DNA of 64,000 bases, from positions 62,001 through 126,000 of the forward strand of contig NZ_JAHCVJ010000004.1 of the NCBI RefSeq assembly GCF_018476885.1. The letters are read 5' to 3'. The translations under genes and the position numbers were made by a program. Source of the stretch: Geoanaerobacter pelophilus. Lineage in GTDB: Bacteria; Desulfobacterota; Desulfuromonadia; Geobacterales; DSM-12255. Within the stretch, counting starts at the first letter, position 1; each line of letters opens with the position of its first letter. The notes under the pieces were generated by a model, which saw nothing but the letters and a program-made list of their open reading frames with translations, had not been told where the DNA came from and ran no database searches. Positions 25,919 through 35,759 of the stretch are shown here, piece by piece.

Positions 25919-28408
25919 TTATTTGCCAACCGTAACCCAAGTGACGGCGCTTCCAGTGGTCACGGTGTTTATTGAAGCATTGGCAAAGTGATACGGTGCG
26001 AATACGACCCCTTGCGGGAGTCTGGAACCAACTTTGGCCTTAAGGCGAAGTTCACCAGTAGCTGACTTGACCAGAACTTCTTCGCCATCTTTCACGGTAA
26101 GTGCTTTTGCATCTTCCCGGTTGAGTTCAAGGAAGGCTTCCGGACAAACCAGCATCGGGCCTTCCCCATATACAGACAGGGTTCCGGAATGGTTGAGTGC
26201 GCTGCCTGTTACCAAGGCTAACTTACCTGGTTCTGCTGCAGGCACTGTGCTAGCAACCGTCACAAAAGACGACTTGCCGCTAACTGGACGGACAATACCG
26301 TTATCACCAAGCCCATCCAGAGACAAACCTGCATACCCGGGAACTGTTGCGACAATCTCCTGGAATGCGGAGTTAACGTCCGAAAACGCCGGTGTACCAG
26401 CAAGCGCAGCGTAAAGATCATTAAGTACCTGGAAATCAGAACGTGAAGAACCAACTGCTGGGATCGCACGATTAAGGCGTTGCACGGCACCGAGCGCACT
26501 GGTGTAAGAGCCGTCTTTCTCGGCAAATGAGCAGACCGGCAGGACAACATCAGCCTTGGCAGCTGTCTCGGTCAGGAAAAGATCCTGCACCACCAAAAAT
26601 TCGAGTTTACCAAGAGCGTCTTCCACCTGCTTGCGGTTCGGATAAGACACGACCGGGTTTTCCCCAGCTATAAACAGAGTTTTGACAGAACCTGCGGCAC
26701 ATCCGGCAATTATTGCCTGTGCTCCCTTGCCGCCGGATGTCGGATGAATCGACAAATCCGCTGCGCCCTGGCTGTTGTTCTTCTCGCCGAGGATGAGTGC
26801 ACCGCACCCCTCTTTACCAACCTTGCCGGTCAAAAGAGCCAGGTTGATCAGTGCCTGTGCCAGTTCTTTGCCATGGCCAGGATACCCGAGCCCAGTAGGC
26901 AAAAGAATAAGAGACTTTTCAGCTTTGGCATAATCTGTTGCCAATGACTTGATTTCTTCTGCCTGTAGTCCGCACTGTGCAGCGACTTGATCGATGGCAA
27001 CTGACTCTAGGCTTGCCTTCCAAGCAGCAAAACCGTTGATGAGCTCTACTGCTGCCGCATCTTGCAGATTTTCATCAATGATTACCTTGGCTATGGCGTT
27101 TACCAACGCCAACTCCGTGCCTGGCTTGTGAACATAGGTTGTCGCATCAGGAAGCCTGGACAGCTTGCCCTTTTTGTCGGATATGATCCGCAGATCAACA
27201 CCTTGACGTTTAACAGCGAGATTTATCTCAAAACCGACAACCGGATGGGTATCATAGGCATCAGTCTTGATTACCAGCAACAGGTTAGTTTTTTGAATGT
27301 CCGCGACTACAGAAGGTGATGACGGATAGCCGAGGCTTTCCTTTGCTCCTGCGGTAAGGGCACTGTGGGCATAACCCGCAGAATGGTCGATATTGTCACA
27401 GCCGAGCTGGTCCTTGAAAAGCTTCCTGAAAGCAAGGAGCTCTTCGTTGGTAAGGCGTGGCGTTACCAAGGCAGCCAAGGTATCAGGACTCGACTTAGCC
27501 TCTTTGAGTCGGCTGGAGACAACAGCTAATGCCTCGTCCCAGGATGCCGGCTGCAGAGCACCGTTCTTCTTCACCAGCGGGGTTGTAAGCCTTTTCTCAC
27601 TGTTGACGAACTGATACCCCCACCGACCGCGGGTACAGAGCTGGCCGTTATGGAATCCCTGATTTTCGTCATAGACTGTAGTAAGGACTTTGTTGTCCTT
27701 AACACCAAGGGTCAGCTGACAGCCGGTTCCACAGTAGCCGCAAACAGTCTTGACTTTATTCAGTGCCCACCAGCGAGCCTTGAACTTGAATGGCCTGGAG
27801 ATCAAGGCGCCGACAGGGCAGACAGACACACAGGAACCACAGAATTCGCAGTTCAGGGGACCATCAAACTCAGTGCCGATTTTTGCCTCGATACCTCTGT
27901 TAATAAAGGAGTAGGCACCGAAGCATACAATCTCATCACAAATCCTGGCGCACTTGCCACAGTGCACACAGCGATTCATGTCACGTTCTATCAGTGGGTT
28001 TTCGTAATCGATTTTCCAGTTGAATTTCTCATCTGTAAATCGATTGGCATTCACCTGATATTCATAGGTAAGGTTTTGGAGATCGCAGTCACCAGCGGCA
28101 TCACATACCGGACAATCAATCGGATGCTTCAGAAGAAGGAGTTCAAGAACCATCTTCCTTGCCTTGATGATCTCATCCGTCGATGTCCTGACTATCATCC
28201 CTTCAGTCACCGGAGTGGTGCATGCCGGGATCTGACGCCCCTTCATCTGCTCAACCTCAACAAGACACATCCGGCATCCACCGAACGGCTGAAGCTTCTT
28301 GTCGTGGCATATGATAGGTATACGGATGCCTGCTGCCTTAGCTGCATCGTATATTGTGGCATCCTTTGATACCGTAACCTGCTTGTCATCGATTGTAAGA
28401 GTTACCAT
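25919..28408 (-). CDS. nuoG: NADH-quinone oxidoreductase subunit G
   Basis: This 829-residue peripheral subunit carries an N-terminal [2Fe-2S] ferredoxin domain ('CHDKKLQPFGGCRMC'), the His-Cys3 cluster region ('HCGKCARICDE'), a two-motif [4Fe-4S] region ('CEFCGSCVSVCP') and a further [4Fe-4S] motif ('CGYCGTGCQ'). A molybdopterin-oxidoreductase-like domain follows. That domain is degenerate for cofactor in complex I and is structural. The length is within the range of long bacterial NuoG. Electrons pass from NuoF/NuoE to NuoI. Confidence 0.95.
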   Translation of the reverse strand: MVTLTIDDKQVTVSKDATIYDAAKAAGIRIPIICHDKKLQPFGGCRMCLVEVEQMKGRQIPACTTPVTEGMIVRTSTDEIIKARKMVLELLLLKHPIDCPVCDAAGDCDLQNLTYEYQVNANRFTDEKFNWKIDYENPLIERDMNRCVHCGKCARICDEIVCFGAYSFINRGIEAKIGTEFDGPLNCEFCGSCVSVCPVGALISRPFKFKARWWALNKVKTVCGYCGTGCQLTLGVKDNKVLTTVYDENQGFHNGQLCTRGRWGYQFVNSEKRLTTPLVKKNGALQPASWDEALAVVSSRLKEAKSSPDTLAALVTPRLTNEELLAFRKLFKDQLGCDNIDHSAGYAHSALTAGAKESLGYPSSPSVVADIQKTNLLLVIKTDAYDTHPVVGFEINLAVKRQGVDLRIISDKKGKLSRLPDATTYVHKPGTELALVNAIAKVIIDENLQDAAAVELINGFAAWKASLESVAIDQVAAQCGLQAEEIKSLATDYAKAEKSLILLPTGLGYPGHGKELAQALINLALLTGKVGKEGCGALILGEKNNSQGAADLSIHPTSGGKGAQAIIAGCAAGSVKTLFIAGENPVVSYPNRKQVEDALGKLEFLVVQDLFLTETAAKADVVLPVCSFAEKDGSYTSALGAVQRLNRAIPAVGSSRSDFQVLNDLYAALAGTPAFSDVNSAFQEIVATVPGYAGLSLDGLGDNGIVRPVSGKSSFVTVASTVPAAEPGKLALVTGSALNHSGTLSVYGEGPMLVCPEAFLELNREDAKALTVKDGEEVLVKSATGELRLKAKVGSRLPQGVVFAPYHFANASINTVTTGSAVTWVTVGK

Positions 28409-28450
28409 CTCGACCTCTATCTCCCCGGATGTCTGACTTACAGCTCGCTG

Positions 28451-30232
28451 CTATTCTATGGCCATGAAACGGCAGGCATCGTAGCACGACTTGCACTTAG
28501 TGCATTTTTCCTTGTCGAGGAACGCAATCTGCCCTTTCTCCCAGACAATTGCGTCAACCGGACATGCCTTAAGACAGGCACCGCATTTCACGCATTTCTC
28601 TGCTACAACCTGCCACAGGAGCAGCTCCTTACAGCAGTTTGACGGACAACGTTTGGCATTAATATGGGCTTCATACTCATCGCGGAAGTATTTAATGGTG
28701 GACAGAATCGGGTTTGGCGCTGTCTGTCCAAGGCCGCAGAGCGAAGCCTTCTTAATGGTGGTTCCCATCTCCAGAAGGGTTTCGATGTCTGACGGCTCGC
28801 CACGACCTTCGGTGATCTTTTCAAGAATATCGAGCATCGCCTTCAGACCAATACGGCACGGCACACACTTTCCGCAAGACTCATCACGCGTGAAGTTAAG
28901 GAAGAATCTGGCCACGTCGACCATACACGTGGTCTCATCCATAACAACGAGACCGCCGGAGCCCATCATTGCTCCGGCCTTGATCAATGAGTCATAGTCA
29001 ACCGGAGTATCAAGGATCTCGGCAGGGATACAGCCGCCGGAAGGACCACCAGCCTGTACCGCCTTGAATTTCCTGTTATTGGCGATTCCGCCGCAAACAT
29101 TGTAGATAACATCACGGACCGTCATCCCGGCAGGTACTTCAACAAGGCCGGTATGCTTTACTTTGCCGGTTACTGCGAAGATCTTGGTCCCTTTTGTGGT
29201 TTCAGTCCCTAAAGAGGCGTACCATTCGGCACCCCTGAGAATGATATGCCTTACGTTGGCAAATGTTTCTACGTTGTTGATATTAGTCGGCTTTGCCCAA
29301 AGACCTTTGACCGCTGGAAATGGTGGTCGTGGCCGCGGCATCCCGCGTTCGCCTTCTATGGAAGCCATCAGCGCTGTTTCTTCACCGCAGACAAAGGCGC
29401 CGGCACCCTTCTTGATCCTCAGATCAAAATCAAAGCCAAGACCCATGACGTTCTTGCCGAGGTAATTCTTCTCGTAGCAGACATCTATTGCCATCTGCAA
29501 ACGCTCAATGGCCAGCGGGTATTCAGCCCTTACATACACATAACCGGCAACGGCTCCGATTGCATAACCGGCGATCATCATCCCTTCGATGATGCAGTAT
29601 GGGTCCCCCTCAAGAATTGAGCGGTCCATGAATGCGCCCGGATCACCTTCGTCAGCGTTGCAAATTATATATTTGAGTTTACCGGGAGAAGCCGCGCAGA
29701 AGGACCATTTCATCCCGGTGGGGAACCCCCCGCCTCCACGCCCTCTGAGTCCCGATTTCTTTACTTCATCAGTAACCGAAGCCGGATTCATCTCCTTGAC
29801 GCACTTCTCTATAGCTTTGAAACCGTCTTCTTCAAGGTAAGCATCAAGGCTTTCCGGATTTATCTGTCCGCAGCCGGTCATTACGATTCGCATCTGCTGA
29901 TCGACGAAGGTGTTGTAGTACGGTTTGGCCTTACGCTTTTCAAGGGTCGTTTTGTTAACTATGTGCTCGTTAACAATATTTTCGACCTCTTCCGGCTTGA
30001 CAAAATCGTATGTTACCCGCCCCTGCTCTTCGGTGATAATATCTACAAGCACATCATTGGCGCAGAGGCCACGACAGCCGGTTTTTATTACATCACACCG
30101 CTTGCCGACAATGGCATCAACACCCTTTTCGGCTATCACCCGGGTGAACTCGGCCTCAACTTCCTTGGCCCCCATTGAGACGCCACCAGTACCCTGGCAA
30201 ATCAGAATTTTTATCGCAGCGTTTTCGCTCAT
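28451..30232 (-). CDS. nuoF: NADH-quinone oxidoreductase subunit F, extended form
   Basis: This is the 593-residue NADH- and FMN-binding subunit of complex I. The core has 'GLRGRGGGGFPTGMKW' (NADH/FMN site), 'CNADEGDPGAFMDR' and 'ESCGKCVPCRIG' for the N3 cluster. It is longer than E. coli NuoF (about 445 aa). There is an extra N-terminal thioredoxin-like ferredoxin domain of about 120 residues, with Cys at 'CQGTGG', 'CDVIKTGCRGLC'. The C-terminus adds a two-[4Fe-4S] ferredoxin domain ('CVKCGACLKACP', 'CTKCKSCYDAC'). This layout is shared with bifurcating-hydrogenase and NADP-reducing hydrogenase flavin subunits. Confidence 0.96.
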   Translation of the reverse strand: MSENAAIKILICQGTGGVSMGAKEVEAEFTRVIAEKGVDAIVGKRCDVIKTGCRGLCANDVLVDIITEEQGRVTYDFVKPEEVENIVNEHIVNKTTLEKRKAKPYYNTFVDQQMRIVMTGCGQINPESLDAYLEEDGFKAIEKCVKEMNPASVTDEVKKSGLRGRGGGGFPTGMKWSFCAASPGKLKYIICNADEGDPGAFMDRSILEGDPYCIIEGMMIAGYAIGAVAGYVYVRAEYPLAIERLQMAIDVCYEKNYLGKNVMGLGFDFDLRIKKGAGAFVCGEETALMASIEGERGMPRPRPPFPAVKGLWAKPTNINNVETFANVRHIILRGAEWYASLGTETTKGTKIFAVTGKVKHTGLVEVPAGMTVRDVIYNVCGGIANNRKFKAVQAGGPSGGCIPAEILDTPVDYDSLIKAGAMMGSGGLVVMDETTCMVDVARFFLNFTRDESCGKCVPCRIGLKAMLDILEKITEGRGEPSDIETLLEMGTTIKKASLCGLGQTAPNPILSTIKYFRDEYEAHINAKRCPSNCCKELLLWQVVAEKCVKCGACLKACPVDAIVWEKGQIAFLDKEKCTKCKSCYDACRFMAIE

Positions 30233-30268
30233 GACTGAATTGTCCCTTACCGAATAGTATCGAGCTAC

Positions 30269-30793
30269 TTACTTTTTCATTGGTCTCTGATTGTAGTCCG
30301 CGATGATTTCATCAACCTTCTGGACTGTCATCGAACCGTAAGTCGAGTCATTAACCATTGCCAGTGGGGCCATACCACACGCGCCCAGACAGGCAACCTT
30401 CTCAAAGGTGTAACGAAGATCAGGGGTCGTTTCCGCATGACCAATCCCGAGCTTGTCGAAAAAGGTCTCTACAATGCGAGGCGCTCCCTGAACATGACAT
30501 GCCGTTCCTACACAAACCCTGATTATATAACGGCCGCGCGGCTTGAGGTGAAACTGTGCGTAAAACGTGAGAACACCGAATATCTGGCTTGGATAAACAT
30601 TGAGCCTCTCTGCAACAAGATCGATAGTCGGCCGTGGCACATACCCATACTCGTCCTGGATCCCCTGAAGCACAGGCATCAGGTTCCCGTGGAGAGTCAG
30701 ATACTTGTCAATGACAGCATTAGCCGGTCCGAGATCTATCTCTTCGGCAGGTGCTTCTGTTGTTTCCGTTACTTCGGCAGGAGCATTGCTCAT
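30269..30793 (-). CDS. nuoE: NADH-quinone oxidoreductase subunit E
   Basis: This 174-residue thioredoxin-fold subunit carries the N1a [2Fe-2S] cluster, with ligands in 'CVGTACHVQG' and 'CLGACGMAP'. An acidic Glu/Ala-rich N-terminal extension of about 20 residues precedes the helical domain. It binds NuoF in the NADH dehydrogenase tip of complex I. It lies 25 nt from nuoD and 36 nt from nuoF. Confidence 0.97.
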   Translation of the reverse strand: MSNAPAEVTETTEAPAEEIDLGPANAVIDKYLTLHGNLMPVLQGIQDEYGYVPRPTIDLVAERLNVYPSQIFGVLTFYAQFHLKPRGRYIIRVCVGTACHVQGAPRIVETFFDKLGIGHAETTPDLRYTFEKVACLGACGMAPLAMVNDSTYGSMTVQKVDEIIADYNQRPMKK

Positions 30794-30817
30794 TACTCCA
30801 TCTCCTTAAAGTTGACG

Positions 30818-31990
30818 TTACCGGTCGATTTCACCGAGCACGATATCAAGCGTTCCAATTACCGCAACAAGGTCAGCGATCATCGCACCCTTGGCCATCT
30901 TCTCGATAGCTCCGAGGTTGCAGAATGACGGTGGGCGAATCCTCATGCGATATGGCTTGGTACCGCCATCACTCACGATATAATAGCCAAGCTCACCTTT
31001 CGGCGCCTCTACACCCTGATAAACTTCGCCTTCCGGAACCGGGAAACCTTCGCTGGCGATCTTGAAGTGATGAATAAGACCCTCAATGGTGTTGTAGACA
31101 TTTTCCTTGGGCGGATAGCAAACCTGCGGATCATCTGCCAATACCGGTCCGGGCTTGAGAGAATCAAGCGCCTGCCTGACAATCTTGACTGACTCTCGCA
31201 TCTCAATCAGACGCACCTTGTAGCGATCAAAGGTGTCGCATTTTTCACCGACCGGAACAGTAAACTTGTACTTCTCGTAGCCGCTGTACGGATTGTCGCG
31301 ACGGAGATCCCAATCCACGCCTGAGCCGCGAAGCGCAGGTCCGGTGATACCGTAATCGATGGCATCTTCGGCCGAAATAACCCCGTTGCCAATAGTACGG
31401 TTGGTCCAGATCGTGTTCTTGGTCAACAGCCCCTCATAGGTATCGAAATGCCCGGGGAAGGTATCTAATATTTCGCGAACATCCTTCTCAAAGCCGTCAT
31501 AGACGTCGGATGAAAGGCCGCCCACCCTGAAATAGTTACTGGTCATCCTTGCGCCGGAAATCTTCTCATACAGACTCATGATCATCTCGCGCTCACGGAA
31601 GGCGTAGATGAAGACGGTCATGGCGCCAATGTCGAGGGCATGACATGCAATCCACACCAAGTGAGATTTGAGACGCGTCAATTCGGCCATGATGACCCGA
31701 ATGGTCTGGGCGCGCTCGGGAATCTCTATTCCGAGGAGCTTCTCAACCGCCAGCACATAACCGAGGTTATTGCTCATTGGGGCAAGGTAATCGAGACGGT
31801 CAGTAAGAGGGATCGTCTGATGATAGGTCCTATGCTCCGAAAGCTTCTCCACCCCACGGTGCAGATAGCCGATATGAGGTGTAATCTTTTGAATGATCTC
31901 GCCGTCCAGTTCGATGACAAGCCGCAAAACCCCGTGAGTACTCGGGTGCTGCGGTCCCATGTTTACTGTCATTACCTCTTTATTAGCCAT
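30818..31990 (-). CDS. nuoD: NADH-quinone oxidoreductase subunit D
   Basis: This 390-residue '49 kDa' subunit is related to the NiFe-hydrogenase large subunit and forms the quinone site with NuoB. 'GPQHPSTHGVLRL', 'PHIGYLHRG.EKL' and the C-terminal 'RPPSFCNLGAIEKMAKGAMIADLVAVIGTLDIVLGEIDR' are conserved. It is not fused to NuoC, which is a separate gene just upstream. Confidence 0.97.
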   Translation of the reverse strand: MANKEVMTVNMGPQHPSTHGVLRLVIELDGEIIQKITPHIGYLHRGVEKLSEHRTYHQTIPLTDRLDYLAPMSNNLGYVLAVEKLLGIEIPERAQTIRVIMAELTRLKSHLVWIACHALDIGAMTVFIYAFREREMIMSLYEKISGARMTSNYFRVGGLSSDVYDGFEKDVREILDTFPGHFDTYEGLLTKNTIWTNRTIGNGVISAEDAIDYGITGPALRGSGVDWDLRRDNPYSGYEKYKFTVPVGEKCDTFDRYKVRLIEMRESVKIVRQALDSLKPGPVLADDPQVCYPPKENVYNTIEGLIHHFKIASEGFPVPEGEVYQGVEAPKGELGYYIVSDGGTKPYRMRIRPPSFCNLGAIEKMAKGAMIADLVAVIGTLDIVLGEIDR

Positions 31991-32052
31991 TGCTCGCCTC
32001 TGTATCTATCTAAATAGCTTGATTAACTATCTACTTCAGAAGAAATCAGTCC

Positions 32053-32541
32053 TTACGAAAGCCTGCCTTTATAAGGCTCGCGGTCAGGCCCCTGCAATGG
32101 ATAGTCCTTACGGAGCGGGTGACCTACCCAGTCATCTGTCATCAGGATTCTTCGAAGATCTGGATGGTTTGTGAAGGTGATACCCATCAGGTCATACACT
32201 TCACGCTCAAGGAAGATCGCAGATTTCCAGATTCCGGATACTGAATCTATGGTGCAATCATTTTCAGGAACCGGCGCCTTGACCCGCAGACGATCCTTAT
32301 TGGGGATCGAGTAGAGGTTGTACACCGCCATGAACCTTGTATCCTGCTTGCCCAGATAATCGACAGCAGTAACATCTGTGCAGAGGTTGTACCGGAGCGA
32401 ATCCTTGAGGAAACTGCAGACCTCCAGGATACTCTCACGCGTTACGGTAACTGTGACCTCGCCGCGGAATTCCTTGACATCAAGGACGGAACCAGCAAAC
32501 TTTTCTTTCAGCTTTATTACTGCGCGATTATTTTCAGCCAT
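32053..32541 (-). CDS. nuoC: NADH-quinone oxidoreductase subunit C
   Basis: This 162-residue '30 kDa' hydrophilic subunit of complex I is recognised by 'RLRVKAPVPE', 'SAIFLEREVYDLMGITFTNHPDLRRILMTDDW.GHPLRKDYPL'. It supports assembly of the NuoB/NuoD quinone module. The ATG is preceded by an AAGGGGAA site. It is separate from nuoD, unlike the fused E. coli form. Confidence 0.97.
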   Translation of the reverse strand: MAENNRAVIKLKEKFAGSVLDVKEFRGEVTVTVTRESILEVCSFLKDSLRYNLCTDVTAVDYLGKQDTRFMAVYNLYSIPNKDRLRVKAPVPENDCTIDSVSGIWKSAIFLEREVYDLMGITFTNHPDLRRILMTDDWVGHPLRKDYPLQGPDREPYKGRLS

Positions 32542-32572
32542 AACCGTTCGTTCCCCTTAATTAGAAAGTTGG

Positions 32573-33085
32573 CTACGCCGCCGACTCAATACGCTCACCG
32601 AGACCGATTGTCGAGCCGAAAGAGTTCTTCTCCTTCATGATCTTGTCCTGGAGCTTCATCAATCCGTAAAGAAGTGCTTCCGGCCGAGGCGGACAACCCG
32701 GAATATAAACATCAACCGGAAGTGCCTTATCAATCCCCTGCACAACACTGTATGTATCGAAAACTCCGCCGGAGCAGGCACAGGCACCCATTGCAACCAC
32801 CCATTTTGGTTCAGGCATCTGCTCATAAACAGTCTGAATTACCGGCAGCATCTTTTTCGTTACCGTTCCCGCAATGATAATACAGTCAGACTGGCGGGGC
32901 GACGCGCGAAAGATAATTCCGAAACGGTCGAGGTCATTATGGGACGCACCGGTTGCCATCATCTCAATGGCGCAGCAGGCAAGGCCGAAGGTCATCGGCC
33001 AGATGGAGGACTTCCTCGCCCAGTTGACGAGGCCATCCAGGGACGTTGTAATGAAGTTGTCTCCCAACGGCTGATCTACTCCCAT
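32573..33085 (-). CDS. nuoB: NADH-quinone oxidoreductase subunit B (cluster N2)
   Basis: This 170-residue subunit carries the terminal [4Fe-4S] cluster N2 next to the quinone site. The tandem cysteines '[10 protein letters not shown]', then 'MGACACSGG' and '[15 protein letters not shown]' are the ligand regions. The first codons overlap the end of nuoA by 10 bases, so translation is probably coupled. Confidence 0.97.
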   Translation of the reverse strand: MGVDQPLGDNFITTSLDGLVNWARKSSIWPMTFGLACCAIEMMATGASHNDLDRFGIIFRASPRQSDCIIIAGTVTKKMLPVIQTVYEQMPEPKWVVAMGACACSGGVFDTYSVVQGIDKALPVDVYIPGCPPRPEALLYGLMKLQDKIMKEKNSFGSTIGLGERIESAA

Positions 33086-33432
33086 TCCAGTGCTCCTTTT
33101 TTCCAGACATATATGTAGCCGACAAAGAGAATAACGATAAACACCGCCATCTCCATCACGCCAAACATCCCCAACTTCTTATATACAATTGCCCAGGGAT
33201 ATAAAAACACCGCTTCAATATCAAACAAGATGAACAGCATTGCGATAATATAGAACTTTACCGAGAAACGCTCTCGTGCGGTTCCGACCGGCTCGCAACC
33301 ACACTCATAAGGAGCCAGTTTGACAGCTGAGGATTTCTTCTGGCCTATCAGCGACGACAGGCACAGCGAAGCAAAACCAAAGACTGCCGCGATAATGACC
33401 AGCAGGATAATAGGCAGGTATGCACCTAACAT
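33076..33432 (-). CDS. nuoA: NADH-quinone oxidoreductase subunit A
   Basis: This 118-residue membrane subunit has three helices and the conserved '[39 protein letters not shown]' loop and helix. It is the first gene of the nuo operon, so the operon promoter lies in the region upstream (33433-33777), which it shares with hemL in the other direction. Confidence 0.97.
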   Translation of the reverse strand: MLGAYLPIILLVIIAAVFGFASLCLSSLIGQKKSSAVKLAPYECGCEPVGTARERFSVKFYIIAMLFILFDIEAVFLYPWAIVYKKLGMFGVMEMAVFIVILFVGYIYVWKKGALEWE

Positions 33433-33777
33433 ATGCAGCTTCCTCCACTCTGGTATAATCCTGACTTATCCCGTCAGTGACGAAACTATCAGGATGTTCT
33501 TAAAACTATGTAATTTATCAATGGAATTTAAAGATCAGCGCCAAGCGTAAAAGCATACTGTATACACTTGACCGAACGGGAACTTATTTCATTTCTCAAC
33601 TGGTGTCAAGAAAAAAAAACTCTAATTATCTATCTTCTCCAACCTTTCTTTTCCCGCATAAACAGCTCGTCTTGCGACCGGTTAAAACCTGTCAACTTAA
33701 CACCTTGACACCAATCTTCCATATATGTTAACAACATCTCGATTTACCTGTGGAAATCTCATATGCGAGGTACGCAA
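33433..33777. promoter_or_regulatory. Divergent promoter region of nuoA and hemL
   Basis: This is an AT-rich gap of 345 bases with no gene. On the minus strand TTGACA (33609-33604) with a T-rich run just upstream and TAAGTT (33586-33581) 17 nt away is a candidate nuo promoter. On the plus strand TTGACA (33705-33710) and TAACAA (33729-33734), 18 nt apart, is a candidate hemL promoter. The two -35 regions are in the same 10-base word, CTTGACACCA, in mirror orientation. The -10 boxes are poor matches. Confidence 0.4.
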
Positions 33778-35061
33778 ATGCAAAACAGCCGTTCTGCTCA
33801 ACTTTTTAAACAGGCCCAGGCAGTCATTCCGGGCGGCGTCAACAGTCCGGTCCGGGCATTCAGGTCTGTCGGCTCAGAGCCACTCTTCATCAAGACCGCT
33901 TCTGGCTGTAACATTACCGACGAAGACGGCAACTCTTTTATAGATTATGTTGGCTCATGGGGGCCTATGATTCTCGGCCATTGCCATCCCCAGGTCATTG
34001 CAGCTGTCAAAACTGCCATGGAAAGAGGCTGCAGCTTCGGGGCGCCAACCGAACTTGAGGTCACGCTTGCTGAAATGGTGATAAAGGCCGTACCTTCTGT
34101 TGAAATGGTCCGCATGGTAAGCTCCGGCACCGAAGCGACAATGAGCGCAATCCGCCTGGCCAGAGGCTACACAAACCGTGACAAGATCCTGAAGTTTTCC
34201 GGATGCTACCACGGGCACTCCGATGCTCTTCTGGTCAAAGCCGGCTCCGGTGCCGCAACTTTTGGAGTTCCCGACTCTCCCGGTGTGCCGACTGACTTTG
34301 CCAAGCACACCCTGACCGCCCGCTTCAACGATCTCGACTCTGTCCGCAAACTGGTTTCTGAAAACAAAGATCAGATCGCCTGCATCATTGTTGAGCCGAT
34401 CGCCGGCAACATGGGAACCGTACCTCCGCGCGAGGGTTTTCTTGAAGGGCTGCGCCAGCTCTGCACCAACGAAGGGATAGTTCTTATCTTCGACGAGGTA
34501 ATGAGCGGCTTCAGGGTCGCCTATGGTGGGGCTCAAGAGGTATACGGAGTTACTCCCGACATGACCACTCTCGGCAAAATTATCGGCGGTGGTCTGCCGG
34601 TAGGGGCTTTTGGTGGCAAGAAGGAGATAATGTCCCTTCTTTCCCCTTCTGGCGGAGTTTACCAGGCCGGCACCTTATCCGGCAACCCGCTGGCAATGAC
34701 TGCCGGCATCGAAACGCTAAAACTACTCCAGCGCCCCGGCTTTTACCAGGAACTTGAGGAAAAGAGCGCTTACGTGGCAGGCGGGATTGCCAAAGCAGCC
34801 AAGGATGCAGGATTCCCGATCTACTCGACACGCGTCGGCAGCATGTTCTGCGCTTTCTTTACAAAAGGCGAGGTACAGGACTGGGACAGCGCTGCACAAT
34901 GCGATACAACAGCCTTTGCCAAGTATTTCCGCCTGATGCTCGAAGAAGGCGTCTACCTGGCGCCATCACAATTCGAGACCGCCTTTGTCTCCATCGCCCA
35001 CTCACAGGACGATCTCGACCGGACCATCGCAGCTGCGGCAAAAAGCTTCAAGGCTCTGTAG
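33778..35061 (+). CDS. hemL: Glutamate-1-semialdehyde 2,1-aminomutase
   Basis: This PLP enzyme converts glutamate-1-semialdehyde to 5-aminolevulinate, the committed step of C5 tetrapyrrole synthesis, in the cytoplasm. It has about 427 residues. '[20 protein letters not shown]' at the start, '[20 protein letters not shown]', '[11 protein letters not shown]' (PLP Asp) and '[18 protein letters not shown]' (Schiff-base Lys) are all present. I chose ATG 33778 over 33763 because GAGGT lies 7 nt upstream and homologs start in the same way. Heme supply fits the many c-type cytochromes here. Confidence 0.96.
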   Translation: MQNSRSAQLFKQAQAVIPGGVNSPVRAFRSVGSEPLFIKTASGCNITDEDGNSFIDYVGSWGPMILGHCHPQVIAAVKTAMERGCSFGAPTELEVTLAEMVIKAVPSVEMVRMVSSGTEATMSAIRLARGYTNRDKILKFSGCYHGHSDALLVKAGSGAATFGVPDSPGVPTDFAKHTLTARFNDLDSVRKLVSENKDQIACIIVEPIAGNMGTVPPREGFLEGLRQLCTNEGIVLIFDEVMSGFRVAYGGAQEVYGVTPDMTTLGKIIGGGLPVGAFGGKKEIMSLLSPSGGVYQAGTLSGNPLAMTAGIETLKLLQRPGFYQELEEKSAYVAGGIAKAAKDAGFPIYSTRVGSMFCAFFTKGEVQDWDSAAQCDTTAFAKYFRLMLEEGVYLAPSQFETAFVSIAHSQDDLDRTIAAAAKSFKAL

Positions 35062-35092
35062 CCCCGAAGTGGCAATAACCAGACAGAAACTA

Positions 35093-35121
35093 TTGACAGG
35101 CCTGCCGCATTATGCTAAACA
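35093..35121 (+). promoter_or_regulatory. Promoter of the F0 ATP synthase genes
   Basis: TTGACA at 35093-35098, a 17-nt spacer and an extended -10 (TGC then TAAACA at 35116-35121) form a good sigma-70-type promoter in the short gap between hemL and atpZ. Transcription would start about 25 nt before the atpZ ATG. Confidence 0.6.
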
Positions 35122-35151
35122 GCCTTGTTTTTGCTTTAGGCCAAGATTAAC

Positions 35152-35391
35152 ATGACTAGTGAAAAAAAAGACCTCTTCCGGGCACTCGGGCTGGTCTCAA
35201 GCATGGGGATCTCAGTCGTTGTAGCAATAGCGATCGGGGTCTGGTGCGGGCTTAAACTTGATGAGTGGCTGGGAACAGCTCCTTGGTTCTTTTACATCTT
35301 TCTTTTTTTCGGGATCGCTGCTGGTTTCCGCAACATTTATATAATAACCAGCAGGGAGATTCATAGAAATGGGAACGGCACGGATAAATGA
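35152..35391 (+). CDS. atpZ: AtpZ/AtpI-family F0 accessory protein
   Basis: This 79-residue protein has two predicted membrane helices and the family features 'LGLVSSMGISVVVAIAIGVWCGLKLDEWLGTAPWF' and 'FGIAAGFRNIY'. AtpZ proteins are encoded before the F0 genes in many bacteria and are thought to act with AtpI in c-ring assembly or Mg2+ handling. It overlaps the next gene by 23 bases. The gene name is by family resemblance. Confidence 0.8.
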   Translation: MTSEKKDLFRALGLVSSMGISVVVAIAIGVWCGLKLDEWLGTAPWFFYIFLFFGIAAGFRNIYIITSREIHRNGNGTDK

Positions 35392-35755
35392 CGACAACCT
35401 GATAACCGTGCTGGTGATCGGCTGCGCCTGTCTCGTGGTGATAATGTCGATCACGGGCTGGTTGATGGGTTCCGGCAGATTCGCCATAGGGATTGCAACC
35501 GGCGGATGCCTTGCCCTACTGAATTTTTTCTGGTTACGGGTTGCACTGCAGAAGATATTGCAAATGCCTGCAGGTCAGGCAACAAGATCGGCAAACGTAC
35601 GATATATTCTTCGCCTTTCCGCTCTAGGATTCATCCTCTGGGCGCTGATCGTGAAGGCGCAGATAAGCATCCCCGGCCTGCTGGTCGGACTTTCGGTACT
35701 GGTTATAGGTATCGTGTTAATGACAATATACAGACTACTCCACTTGGGAGGTTAA
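35369..35755 (+). CDS. atpI: ATP synthase subunit I-like protein
   Basis: This 128-residue membrane protein has four predicted helices and is located immediately before atpB. It fits ATP synthase subunit I, a c-ring assembly factor, by position, size and helix number. '[15 protein letters not shown]' is typical of the family. The start ATG 35369 lies inside the end of atpZ with GGGAG upstream, suggesting translational coupling. Sequence conservation in this family is low. Confidence 0.78.
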   Translation: MGTARINDDNLITVLVIGCACLVVIMSITGWLMGSGRFAIGIATGGCLALLNFFWLRVALQKILQMPAGQATRSANVRYILRLSALGFILWALIVKAQISIPGLLVGLSVLVIGIVLMTIYRLLHLGG

Positions 35756-35759
35756 TTTC

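Noticed and set aside
33955-34536. 193-codon minus-strand frame inside hemL
   Set aside because: Antisense to the conserved hemL core; no motif.
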